Source: CALROG01 sp943369755 (GTDB taxonomy: Bacteria > Pseudomonadota > Gammaproteobacteria > Burkholderiales > Burkholderiaceae_C). From it: a DNA stretch of 64,000 bases. Every line of letters starts with the position of its first letter. Position 1 is the stretch's first letter. Location: the NCBI GenBank assembly GCA_943369755.1, contig CALROG020000013.1, positions 34,285 through 98,284 of the forward strand. The letters run 5' to 3'. The notes beneath the pieces are model-generated. The model searched no databases. It was not told the origin of the DNA and was given only the letters and a program-made list of their open reading frames with translations. The position numbers and the translations under genes were made by a program. Positions 50,984-57,546 of the stretch are shown here, piece by piece.

Positions 50984-51249
50984 GGCCTGCGGGGTGGGTG
51001 CGCTACCGGTGGTCTCCGGCAGTGCTTGTGCTGGGTCAGCTGGGACTGGAGCGCCACAGTCCTCCTCAACTCTGAGGATTGCCACGGGCAAGACCTGAAC
51101 CTTACACTGACCTATCGCCGCCACCTCGGGCGGTTCAGTCCAACGCGGTTTATCTGTCGCAGGAGGCAATCTTGATTTCTTCAGTGTCGGTCTTGCGGCA
51201 GATAAACGCTATTTCTTAGGCCTCACGAGAACCACCACAGCACCGTTGT
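50984..51249. other. Non-coding stretch between left element and TIR gene
   Basis: 266 bp without a credible gene. Apart from the attC-like dyad at 51138-51218, nothing recognisable is seen. No integrase or attI-like sequence could be identified. A promoter for the TIR gene should be here, but no consensus boxes stand out. Confidence 0.6.
51138..51218 (+). other. Degenerate attC-like site upstream of TIR gene
   Basis: GTCCAAC (fits RYYYAAC) is followed by a dyad TTTATCTGTCGCA (51149-51161) / TGCGGCAGATAAA (51194-51206), with one mismatch, and then CTTAGGC, close to GTTRRRY. This is the layout of an attC site. If real, it marks the end of a lost or truncated upstream cassette and the start of the TIR cassette. 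Confidence 0.4.
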
Positions 51250-52119
51250 ATGCCCATATTCATCAGCTATTCGCACAAAGACAAAGACTTCGTAGACCGC
51301 CTTGCGATGCAACTCGTCCGCAGCAATGTCCACGTCTGGCTTGACCGATGGGAGTTGTCAGTCGGTGACTCGATCATCGAGAAGGTCCAGGATGCCGTCG
51401 ACGGCGCTAGTGCCCTTCTTGTCATCTTGTCTAAGGCATCTGTTGAGTCTGAGTGGTGCAAGAAGGAGCTCTCGGCTGGTTTGCTTCGAGAACTAGAGGA
51501 GAAACGAGTAGTAGTAATGCCTGTCATGCTGGAAGAGTGCGCCGTCCCTATCTTCGCACGCGGTAAGCTGTTTGCAGACTTCCGCACCGACTTTGATGCC
51601 GGGTTCAGATTGATCACGGAGGGCATCGCGAAGGTGACTAGCGCGTCGGTGGGTCGTATCAAGGAGGCGACATATCACACCGACTGGTCAATAGACTGGG
51701 GCGATGTGAACGGCCGATTCGCAATCATCCTGAACTACGTGCAAGTTCCAAACAAGGAGCCGCACACCTGTCTCACAAACATCGAAATTCTCGCAACACC
51801 TGCTGCCACGCGCGCCTTCGAGAAGACAAAGGCCGCCGAGGGTGTTGACGCCGCCAAACTGCATGTCGTCAAGCTCCTGCTCGACAAAATCAATGAGGCC
51901 GGAGGCTTGCAACCGCGCTTAGCCGATGAACGAGAGATGATCTACAAGTTTGCGATGAAGGGGACAGGAAGAGGAGAAGCTTATGAAGTCAGGATTGGTG
52001 TGCGTCGACTTGGCGAAGACAGCGGCCGCGACACTTTGGTAAACACGGGGAACGTGATCGCTGGCACATATCAGCACATGACCGAGGTGCTCGGGAAACC
52101 GAAGAACCAACGCACGTGA
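51250..52119 (+). CDS. TIR-domain protein (cassette gene 1), probable NADase-type defence effector
   Basis: 289 residues. N-terminal TIR domain (about 1-130): MPIFISYSHKDKDFVDRLAM, BB-loop region WLDRWELSVGDSII, and the αC motif SVESEWCKKELS with candidate catalytic Glu73, as in NAD-cleaving TIR domains. The C-terminal ~150 residues (from SASVGRIKEATYHTDWSIDW) match no family I recognise and start with a β-rich WSIDWGDVNGRFAIILNYVQ segment, perhaps a sensor. Bacterial TIR proteins often act in anti-phage abortive infection. No obvious Shine-Dalgarno sequence. An attC site follows 20 bp after its stop, marking it as an integron cassette gene. Confidence 0.85.
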   Translation: MPIFISYSHKDKDFVDRLAMQLVRSNVHVWLDRWELSVGDSIIEKVQDAVDGASALLVILSKASVESEWCKKELSAGLLRELEEKRVVVMPVMLEECAVPIFARGKLFADFRTDFDAGFRLITEGIAKVTSASVGRIKEATYHTDWSIDWGDVNGRFAIILNYVQVPNKEPHTCLTNIEILATPAATRAFEKTKAAEGVDAAKLHVVKLLLDKINEAGGLQPRLADEREMIYKFAMKGTGRGEAYEVRIGVRRLGEDSGRDTLVNTGNVIAGTYQHMTEVLGKPKNQRT

Positions 52120-52138
52120 GAGAGGCCAACCCGGTGAG

Positions 52139-52271
52139 GTCTAACCCCTCGGTCAAGCTGAGCGCCAACGGCAGGCCACCAAGCGCAGGCCACAGGTACG
52201 GTGTAAATTTCCTGTGGCTTGGGCTTGGCGTCCTGCCGTTGGCGCCAGATTGCCTCGAACGTTCGTTATGT
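52139..52271 (+). other. attC recombination site (cassette 1 / cassette 2 boundary)
   Basis: Starts with GTCTAAC (RYYYAAC) and ends around GTTATGT (GTTA core). Between them are long near-perfect arms: GCGCCAACGGCAGG pairs with CCTGCCGTTGGCGC, and CCACAGG pairs with CCTGTGG further in, around an AT-rich loop. The length (~133 bp) fits large chromosomal attC sites. The GTCTAACCCCTCGGTCAAG start is strikingly integron-like. Confidence 0.78.
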
Positions 52272-52291
52272 CTCACGGCCAGGAATCGTTC

Positions 52292-53674
52292 ATGTCTGAA
52301 TTGGGCGGTCTGATTGAACGGGGCCTTGCTCGTGTGAACGAGTCGCACGTACATGAGCTCGGCCGCGTTCTGGAAGCAGCTTTATTGGTCATCCATCCGA
52401 ATGAGCTTCGTAGCGGTCGCGAGAGTCTAGACCTGTTCACGTCAAAGTCAGTCGAGACGATGAACTCATTTCTGCTGTCAACGCGGGATTTCGTTCTCAG
52501 TACAGTCAAGCGTACGAATACTGTGCTCACACCTTTGAAGGTCGATGAGTTGGTCAGCTTGGTGCAGGGTGGCCTTCGTGAAGATCTGTATCTCAGAAGA
52601 TTTGAGGTGTACGAGTCAGCTTTCGCTCGTCGCGTCGCAAGTTTCGGCGGCACAATGAAATTGGCCGACTTTCACGCTGACTTTTCGAAAGCTACGTTGC
52701 ACGCTGGCATATCAAACCGTATCCGCGCCTCTTTGCGTGAATTAAGGGACGATCTACTCACGGAGCTCGAGCGACAGCGCAACACCAGCCCTTCCGCAAA
52801 GAAGTTATCGAAACACCCAGGAGATCGCCAGATGAGCTATTCAGCTTCTATCTTCAACGTCATGATCGCATCGCCCGGTGACGTGGCCTCTGAACGCGCG
52901 ATAGTTCGGGATGTGGTGTATGAGTGGAATGCAGTCAACGCCAATTCGCGGGAGATCGTTCTCTTGCCCGTCGGATGGGAAACCCATTCATCGCCGGAAA
53001 TGGGTGCGACGGCGCAAACTATCATTAATCGACAGGTATTGTCGAAGTGCGATCTACTCGTGGGAGTGTTTTGGACGAGGATTGGTACGGCTACGGAGCG
53101 CCATCTGAGTGGGACCGTCGAGGAAATCGAAGAGCACATCTCGGCTGGGAAGCCGGCGATGCTCTATTTCTCTAGCCAACCTGTTGCCCTAGATATGGTC
53201 GATATGGACCAAGTGCAAAAGCTAAAGGCGTTCAAGGCATCTTGTCAAAGCGGTGGTCTCTATGAAACGTACGACAGCCATAGCGAGTTCAAGGATAAGT
53301 TTTATCGTCAGCTGCAGCTGAAGATCAACGAGCACCCACTTTTTCAAACTGCTAGCCTCGGCGGTGAGGAGCAGGTAATAGTGGAATCGCGTACACAATT
53401 GCCTGACCTTTCGCCTGAAGCTAGAGTCTTGTTAAAGGAGGCCAGCCAGGACCGTGGAGGTACGATCATCCACGCGAGATACATCGGCGGCACGGGGATT
53501 CAGACGAACGGGAAGAACCTCATACCTTCCAACGAGCGCCGTGAGGTTGCGAAGTGGGAGCAAGCTCTCGAGGAATTGAAGGCTAAAGATCTCGTTGTCG
53601 ACAGAGGCTACAAAGGCGAAGTTTTCGAGATCACGAATCTGGGCTATCAGGTCGCGGACATGATCGCGCTATGA
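52292..53674 (+). CDS. DUF4062-type protein with N-terminal helical and C-terminal winged-helix-like regions (cassette gene 2)
   Basis: 460 residues from the ATG at 52292, which has AGGAA (52281-52285) upstream; an in-frame ATG at 52268 lies in the attC end. Three regions: a helical N-terminal part (1-165), a DUF4062-like domain (about 180-345: FNVMIASPGDVASERAIVRD, VLLPVGWETHSSPEMGATAQ, CDLLVGVFWTRIGTATERHL), and a C-terminal ~90 residues resembling a winged helix (LSPEARVLLKEASQDRGGTI; DRGYKGEVFEITNLGYQVAD). DUF4062 is a Rossmann-like fold often found in NLR-type and defence proteins. The function here is unknown. Confidence 0.8.
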   Translation: MSELGGLIERGLARVNESHVHELGRVLEAALLVIHPNELRSGRESLDLFTSKSVETMNSFLLSTRDFVLSTVKRTNTVLTPLKVDELVSLVQGGLREDLYLRRFEVYESAFARRVASFGGTMKLADFHADFSKATLHAGISNRIRASLRELRDDLLTELERQRNTSPSAKKLSKHPGDRQMSYSASIFNVMIASPGDVASERAIVRDVVYEWNAVNANSREIVLLPVGWETHSSPEMGATAQTIINRQVLSKCDLLVGVFWTRIGTATERHLSGTVEEIEEHISAGKPAMLYFSSQPVALDMVDMDQVQKLKAFKASCQSGGLYETYDSHSEFKDKFYRQLQLKINEHPLFQTASLGGEEQVIVESRTQLPDLSPEARVLLKEASQDRGGTIIHARYIGGTGIQTNGKNLIPSNERREVAKWEQALEELKAKDLVVDRGYKGEVFEITNLGYQVADMIAL

Positions 53675-53735
53675 ACGACATACCAAGTCATTCCAGCGAC
53701 TCGCGTGCTGCGACCTCTGACTTCCGACGTTAGCC
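53668..53735 (+). other. attC-like recombination site (cassette 2 / cassette 3 boundary)
   Basis: Ends in GTTAGCC (53729-53735), 3 bp before the next start codon. Upstream, AAGTCA pairs with TGACTT, with a small inner dyad (TCGCG...CGA). The left core box overlaps the stop of cassette gene 2 and is degenerate (GCTATGAAC). Short but well placed. Confidence 0.6.
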
Positions 53736-53738
53736 GCC

Positions 53739-54188
53739 ATGCGATATCAGCTCAGCTCATCGACAATCGCCTTCGCCTTCGCCTTCGCCTTCGCCTTTGC
53801 GATCGGGATCGTTGTCGCGACCCAAGCCGTTGCGCAAACGCGTGACCCATTTTCGGTTGCCTGTCTTCGATCAGAACAACGTGCAGAAATCGCGGATTTC
53901 GCGCGAAAGCTGATCGCCCAGCTACGTATCGACGAAGAAATTCAATCACTGAAGCAGCTTCTGGATCAGCAGGAAGCGCGCATGCAAGTCGCCCTCGAAT
54001 GCAAGAGCCGCCTTGAGAACCTATTTGAGACACTTCAAGCCACTTTGGAGGGCTGCCCGGGAAAGATCGACCAATACAACCGAACCGTAAGAGAGGTGGA
54101 AGGAAAGAAGAGCTCCATCAGTACTCGGCAAGGCATGGTTCGATCCGAAATTCAGAACTTTCGATCTTCCAGGTATGCGCCATGCTGA
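53739..54188 (+). CDS. Secreted coiled-coil protein of unknown function (cassette gene 3)
   Basis: 149 residues. Signal peptide with an unusual core of alternating Phe-Ala pairs (TIAFAFAFAFAFAIGIVVAT), cleavage near AVAQT. The mature part is mostly α-helical and coiled-coil prone (IAQLRIDEEIQSLKQLLDQQ; EARMQVALECKSRLENLFET) with four cysteines (CLRSEQ, ECKS, EGCPG and the C-terminal APC). No family is recognised. The FA core is encoded by a CTTCGC tandem repeat. The ATG is 3 bp after the attC core, leaving no normal ribosome-binding site. Confidence 0.7.
   Translation: MRYQLSSSTIAFAFAFAFAFAIGIVVATQAVAQTRDPFSVACLRSEQRAEIADFARKLIAQLRIDEEIQSLKQLLDQQEARMQVALECKSRLENLFETLQATLEGCPGKIDQYNRTVREVEGKKSSISTRQGMVRSEIQNFRSSRYAPC
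53771..53800 (+). repeat. Hexanucleotide tandem repeat in a signal peptide
   Basis: Four perfect CTTCGC units plus one CTTTGC unit, encoding Phe-Ala pairs (offset by one codon position). Copy-number change would lengthen or shorten the hydrophobic core by two residues per unit without shifting frame. Confidence 0.9.
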
Positions 54189-54206
54189 TCGCGCGAGGCC
54201 AAGACC

Positions 54207-54249
54207 GAGTTAACAAGTCTGCCGCGCCGGCTGAGCGGCGGCGTTAGCC
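54207..54249 (+). other. attC-like recombination site (cassette 3 / cassette 4 boundary)
   Basis: Begins GAGTTAACAAG and ends GGCGGCGTTAGCC, a typical attC right end (GTTAGCC core at 54243-54249). The inner dyad GCCGC / GCGGC is short. The visible site is about 43 bp, shorter than usual, so the left limit may be further upstream. Confidence 0.6.
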
Positions 54250-54267
54250 CTCACAAGGAGACGTATC

Positions 54268-54909
54268 GTGGCCACACGAAAGCCAGTTGGAGTAAACGGA
54301 CCTGTACATCTGTCTGGGCAGGGGATCGAATTCGAGCAGTTGGTGTATCCCCAAACGAAAGAGGAGATCGAACTGCTCGTCGCGCGTTCATTCGCTGGCA
54401 GTCCGATTCCTGGTGGGCTGCAGTTGTCAGAGCTTAAGCAACAGCACCAAGACGCCTTCGACTTTCAAGTCACCTCGAGCTTGGGCGTTCTGGACCTTGA
54501 GCTCATGGAAATTGCGCCGCTCGAGAATCTGCGAGGCTCCTACGCAGCCGCACCGAGCCATTACAAGCCGTACGACTTCGCGGAACACATCTACACGAAG
54601 GCACTGAAGAAATCAGCGCGCTACGGAGGTTCAAAGGTGCCGCGTATTGTCTTGTTGGTTTACGTGACCGATTGGGCATTTGTCTTGAGTGAATCAGTCG
54701 TTTGCCTATTGCAATATTGGCTTCAATCGAGGCCACACAACTTCGAGCAGGTGTATGCACATCAGCCAGTTGAGCCTGGCTTCGGCTTCACTCACCTGCT
54801 GTACCCTACACCTGCAGCGCACTGGCAAAGTTTTAACCCCGAAACACTGAAGAACAATGTTGTTCACAATCTCTCGCCTCTCAAGTGGGAAACTGCGCGT
54901 GAGGGCTGA
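54268..54909 (+). CDS. Hypothetical protein (cassette gene 4)
   Basis: 213 residues from a GTG at 54268 with a strong AAGGAG (54255-54260) 7 nt upstream; it starts MATRKPVGVNGPVHLSGQGI. No signal peptide or membrane segment. Mixed α/β with DAFDFQVTSSLGVLDLELME, an Ala-Tyr-rich middle (SYAAAPSHYKPYDFAEHIYT), a β-strand/helix segment VPRIVLLVYVTDWAFVLSES, and a C-terminal GFGFTHLLYPTPAAHWQSFN. The pattern of acidic strands followed by a predicted hydrophobic strand could be a nuclease-like fold, but no catalytic motif is certain. I do not recognise the family. Confidence 0.7.
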   Translation: MATRKPVGVNGPVHLSGQGIEFEQLVYPQTKEEIELLVARSFAGSPIPGGLQLSELKQQHQDAFDFQVTSSLGVLDLELMEIAPLENLRGSYAAAPSHYKPYDFAEHIYTKALKKSARYGGSKVPRIVLLVYVTDWAFVLSESVVCLLQYWLQSRPHNFEQVYAHQPVEPGFGFTHLLYPTPAAHWQSFNPETLKNNVVHNLSPLKWETAREG

Positions 54910-55164
54910 AACGTCATGTATGGACTCCCCCGCAACAGCAAGAAACTGATCGACAGTTTTGGCTTCAGGCAAACGCGTGTAGTCGTATATCCGGCATCTG
55001 AAGTGGGCTCGCAATGGCCCGTGCCGACATGGAATCTGCGCATACGGTGCCAATCGGTAGGAATTGCCGGCAAGCAGCCGGAAGAGTCATCGCTAACGGT
55101 TTGTAGTGGTCCCCCAGCAAAGACATCGCTGGCGCCCAATGGTGGCGCACCAACCCTGTCGGCT
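54910..55164. other. Unassigned stretch between cassette gene 4 and right element
   Basis: 255 bp. A short frame starting at 54916 (MYGLPRNSKKLIDSFGFRQT) runs on into the palindromic element and does not look like a complete gene; it may be a truncated cassette. No attC core could be recognised after cassette gene 4, suggesting that its site was lost when the right boundary formed. Confidence 0.5.
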
Positions 55165-55402
55165 GCAAGGCTGTGGGTGGGGCTGGCGGTGCGCCTCTTT
55201 GGCGCCGAGCACCGCAGGAATCGAGGGTCGGTCCGCGCAGCGGACAAGCGTAGGAGCGATTTGTGCCATGGCGCGTCCAGCGCCCATCGCACAAATCGAC
55301 CCGTAGCGTCCCCTCGATTCCGAGGAGCGCAGGGAACCCCGTAGCGCAGCGAAGGGGCGCCAAAGTGAAGCGCCGACGGCCCCACCCACAGCCTTGCGTG
55401 CG
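55165..55402 (-). repeat. Palindromic MITE-like element, right copy
   Basis: Reverse complement of the left element at 50744-50983, with few differences, including the same terminal CAAGGCTGTGGGTGGGGC repeats and the same internal paired blocks. Its outer end (GCCTTGCGTGCG) runs into the 5' end of the fdsG frame. Confidence 0.85.
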
Positions 55403-56005
55403 GTGCCGGATGGAACACAGATTCAAAACCTGAATCACCCCATACAGCAAACCCATTTGACCCATCCGTCTGAGGGCAGGACACTGGCGGCTGTTTCACA
55501 GGAGCCAGCCCTGACTACGCCCGCATCCAGCCACCCCGCCCATGGCCCAACAGCGACGGTACAAGCCATCGTGGTCCAGCATGCCACCACGCCCGGCGCG
55601 CTGCTACCCATCCTGCACGCTGTGCAAGACGCTCTGGGCTGCATTCCGCCCGAGGTGGTGGGTGATATTGCGCAGGGGCTGAACCTGTCGCGTGCCGAGG
55701 TGCATGGCGTCATCAGCTATTACCCGCACTTTCGCCAGCAGCCCCCCGGCCGCCAGGTGGTGCAGGTGTGCCAGGCCGAGTCGTGCAAGGCCATGGAGGC
55801 CGATGCGCTGATGGCCCACGCCGCGCAGGTGCTGGGCTGCGGCGTGCATGCCACGCGGGCCGACGGTGCGGTGTCGCTGGAGCCGGTGTACTGCCTGGGG
55901 CTGTGCGCGTCGTCGCCGGCCATCATGGTGGGCGACAGGCTGCATGCGCGGGTCACGCCGCAGCGGCTGAGCGAGATTGCGGCGGGGCTGGGGGTGGCTG
56001 CGTGA
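55394..56005 (+). CDS. fdsG: NAD-dependent formate dehydrogenase gamma subunit FdsG (start uncertain)
   Basis: [2Fe-2S] thioredoxin-like subunit (NuoE homologue) of the soluble FdsABG formate dehydrogenase. Core from about residue 60: GALLPILHAVQDALGCIPPE, LNLSRAEVHGVISYYPHFRQ, and four cluster Cys in VCQAESCKAM and YCLGLCASSP. The frame is open from a TTG at 55394 inside the palindromic element, but no ATG lies upstream of the conserved part. Alternatives are TTG 55457, CTG 55484 or GTG 55571. The first ~50 residues look non-homologous, so the native start may have been lost. Its end overlaps the fdsB GTG by 4 bp. Confidence 0.9.
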   Translation: MRAVPDGTQIQNLNHPIQQTHLTHPSEGRTLAAVSQEPALTTPASSHPAHGPTATVQAIVVQHATTPGALLPILHAVQDALGCIPPEVVGDIAQGLNLSRAEVHGVISYYPHFRQQPPGRQVVQVCQAESCKAMEADALMAHAAQVLGCGVHATRADGAVSLEPVYCLGLCASSPAIMVGDRLHARVTPQRLSEIAAGLGVAA

Positions 56006-57546
56006 CTGCTGACACTGTGCGCGTTTACGTGCCCCGCGATGCTGCGGCGCTGGCCTGTGGCGCCGACGAAGTGGCCGCTGCCATCGCATCGGCCTGCGCG
56101 CAGCGCGGGCAGCCCGTCGACATCGTGCGCAACGGCTCGCGCGGCCTGTTCTGGCTGGAGCCGATGGTGGAGGTGGCCACGCCGCAGGGCCGCATTGCCT
56201 ACGGCCCCGTCAGCGTGGCCGACGTGGCCGGCCTGCTGGATGCGGGCCTGCTGAACGGCGGCGCGCACGCGCTGTGCCACGGCCCCACAGATGCCATTCC
56301 CTACCTGGCGCGGCAGGAGCGCCTGACCTTTGCCCGCATGGGCGTGACCGATCCGCTGTCGCTGGCTGACTACGAAGCCCATGGCGGCTGGGCTGGCCTG
56401 CGCCGGGCGCAGGCCATGGACGGGGCTGCAGTGGTGGACGAGGTGCTGCAGTCGGGCCTGCGCGGGCGCGGCGGCGCGGCCTTCCCAGCGGGCATCAAGT
56501 GGCAGACCGTTGCCGCGCAGGCCGCGGCGCAAAAGTACGTGGTGTGCAACGCGGACGAGGGCGACTCAGGCACCTTTTCAGACCGCATGACGATGGAGGG
56601 CGACCCGTTCATGCTGATCGAGGGCATGGCCATCGCCGCGCTGGCCGTCGGCGCGTCGCAGGGTTTCATCTATATCCGCTCTGAGTACCCGCATGCCATT
56701 GCCGCCATGACCGAGGCGATTGCGCGCGCCACCGCCGCCGGGTGGCTGGGCAGCACCTTCCGGCTGGAGGTGCGCAAGGGCGCGGGCTCTTATGTGTGCG
56801 GCGAAGAAACAGCCATGTTGGAGAGCATCGAGGGCAAGCGCGGCATCGTGCGCGCCAAGCCGCCGCTGCCGGCCGTGCAGGGCCTGTTTGGCGCGCCCAC
56901 GGTCATTAACAACGTCATCACCTTTGCCTCGGTGCCGCTGATCCTGGCGCAGGGCGCGGCGTTCTACCGCAACTATGGCGTGGGCCGCTCGCATGGCACG
57001 CTGCCCATCCAGTTGGCGGGCAACATCAAACACGGCGGGCTGGTGGAAAAGGCCTTTGGCGTCACGCTGCGCGAGCTGGTGTTTGGCTTTGGCGGCGGCA
57101 CGCGCAGCGGCCGGCCGGTCAAGGCCATCCAGGTGGGCGGGCCGCTGGGCGCTTATGTGCCTGAGCCGCAATGGGACCTGCCGCTGGACTACGAAGCCTA
57201 CGCAGCCATGGGTGCGGTGGTGGGCCACGGCGGCATCGTGGTGCACGACGACACCGCCGACATGGCCCAACTGGCGCGCTACGCCATGCAGTTCTGCGCG
57301 ATTGAGTCGTGCGGCAAATGCACGCCGTGCCGCATCGGGTCCACCCGCGGTGTGGAGGTGATCGACCGCATCACGGCGGGCCAGCAGCGCGAGCAGCAGG
57401 TCACGCTGCTGCGCGACCTGTGCGACACCATGGTTCATGGCTCGCTGTGCGCCATGGGGGGCATGACGCCGTACCCCGTGCTGTCCGCACTGAACCATTA
57501 CCCCGAAGACTTTGGCTTGCTCGTACAGGAGCCCGCTCATGCTTGA
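56002..57546 (+). CDS. fdsB: NAD-dependent formate dehydrogenase beta subunit FdsB
   Basis: NADH/FMN-binding subunit (NuoF-like, with an N-terminal thioredoxin-like part) that passes electrons from formate to NAD+. 514 residues from a GTG at 56002 that overlaps the fdsG stop. FMN/NAD binding: SGLRGRGGAAFPAGIKW (~155), CNADEGDSGTFSDRMTMEGD, GAGSYVCGEETAMLESIEG; the [4Fe-4S] motif is ESCGKCTPCRIGSTRGVEV (~436). It overlaps fdsA by 8 bp. Confidence 0.96.
   Translation: MTADTVRVYVPRDAAALACGADEVAAAIASACAQRGQPVDIVRNGSRGLFWLEPMVEVATPQGRIAYGPVSVADVAGLLDAGLLNGGAHALCHGPTDAIPYLARQERLTFARMGVTDPLSLADYEAHGGWAGLRRAQAMDGAAVVDEVLQSGLRGRGGAAFPAGIKWQTVAAQAAAQKYVVCNADEGDSGTFSDRMTMEGDPFMLIEGMAIAALAVGASQGFIYIRSEYPHAIAAMTEAIARATAAGWLGSTFRLEVRKGAGSYVCGEETAMLESIEGKRGIVRAKPPLPAVQGLFGAPTVINNVITFASVPLILAQGAAFYRNYGVGRSHGTLPIQLAGNIKHGGLVEKAFGVTLRELVFGFGGGTRSGRPVKAIQVGGPLGAYVPEPQWDLPLDYEAYAAMGAVVGHGGIVVHDDTADMAQLARYAMQFCAIESCGKCTPCRIGSTRGVEVIDRITAGQQREQQVTLLRDLCDTMVHGSLCAMGGMTPYPVLSALNHYPEDFGLLVQEPAHA

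Larger units (their letters stand above)
50744..55402. mobile_element. Inverted-repeat-bounded integron cassette cluster without integrase
   Basis: Two ~240-bp palindromic elements in inverted orientation (50744-50983 and 55165-55402) enclose four plus-strand genes with intervening attC-like sites. The genes differ visibly from their surroundings in lower GC and codon use. No integron integrase, transposase or other recombinase is encoded within. It resembles a cluster of attC sites lacking an integrase bounded by MITE-like elements, an arrangement known for some mobilised integrons. It separates a LysR gene from fdsG. Confidence 0.7.

Noticed and set aside
50798..51175. Open frames across the left palindromic element
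   Set aside because: They arise from GC-rich palindromic DNA and recur as mirror frames in the right copy; no protein features.
54916..55344. Open frame of 142 codons after cassette gene 4
   Set aside because: More than half of it lies inside the palindromic element, which has chance open frames in both copies; no ribosome-binding site or family.
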